Positions 5,828 through 5,831 of a stretch of DNA of 5,831 nt are shown here, in pieces. This DNA comes from Methanobacteriota archaeon (lineage in GTDB: Archaea > Halobacteriota > Methanosarcinia > Methanosarcinales > Methanoperedenaceae): positions 1-5,831 of the forward strand of contig JAHIFK010000290.1 of assembly GCA_018900975.1 (NCBI GenBank). The letters run 5' to 3'. A program made the translations under genes and the position numbers. The notes beneath the pieces are model-generated. The model was given only the letters and a program-made list of their open reading frames with translations, had not been told where the DNA came from and made no database searches. How positions within the stretch are numbered: position 1 is the stretch's first letter; each line of letters begins with the position of its first letter.

Positions 5828-5831
5828 AAAT

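Noticed and set aside
5660..5830. A minus-strand frame open through the repeat region from the right edge
   Set aside because: Its translation consists of the repeat (HREHRA and SVYSVISVV strings), which is the typical false product of CACAGAG repeats.

Overview
The window looks archaeal, most likely a methanogen-like or ANME-like relative of the Methanosarcinales. That assignment is inference. It rests on AT-rich TATA-like elements placed about 25 bases before probable transcript starts, GGAG-type ribosome sites, a membrane polyferredoxin of a type known from anaerobic archaea and bacteria, and an intergenic CACAGAG repeat family seen in such genomes. No rRNA, tRNA, CRISPR array or intact insertion sequence is visible. 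Every gene that can be supported lies on the minus strand, so the cluster reads from right to left.

Right edge (about 5603-5831): a non-coding stretch of stacked repeats. It holds three tandem 9-base CACAGAG units that fold back on an inverted copy, a CTGGTWTGAAAAA direct repeat on both sides, and a second segment bounded by the inverted pair TGGTATGAA/TTCATACCA. A TATA-like element next to the first gene suggests a leaderless start.

Sugar cassette (5602-2626): three tightly coupled genes. They encode a UDP-galactopyranose-mutase-like FAD oxidoreductase, a GT4 glycosyltransferase and a GT2 glycosyltransferase, joined by two ATGA stop/start overlaps. Together they look like one transcript for building a glycolipid or surface glycan.

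TerC and Fe-S block (2451-434): after a 174-base spacer with a good TATA box comes a full-length TerC-family membrane protein. Its TAG stop is followed at once, in the same frame, by coding sequence from the middle of a membrane 4Fe-4S polyferredoxin. The N-terminal part of that protein is absent. Its C-terminal membrane part is a separate frame, joined to the Fe-S part by an ATGA overlap. The block ends in a strong hairpin plus T9 terminator. This is either a gene that has been truncated and split or a two-subunit remnant still in use.

Left edge (1-433): no convincing gene. There are two open plus-strand stretches without a recognisable product, a small GC-rich hairpin and a possible plus-strand TATA element. 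The most unusual point in the window is the terC/Fe-S junction. I see no clear evidence of a wholly new system.
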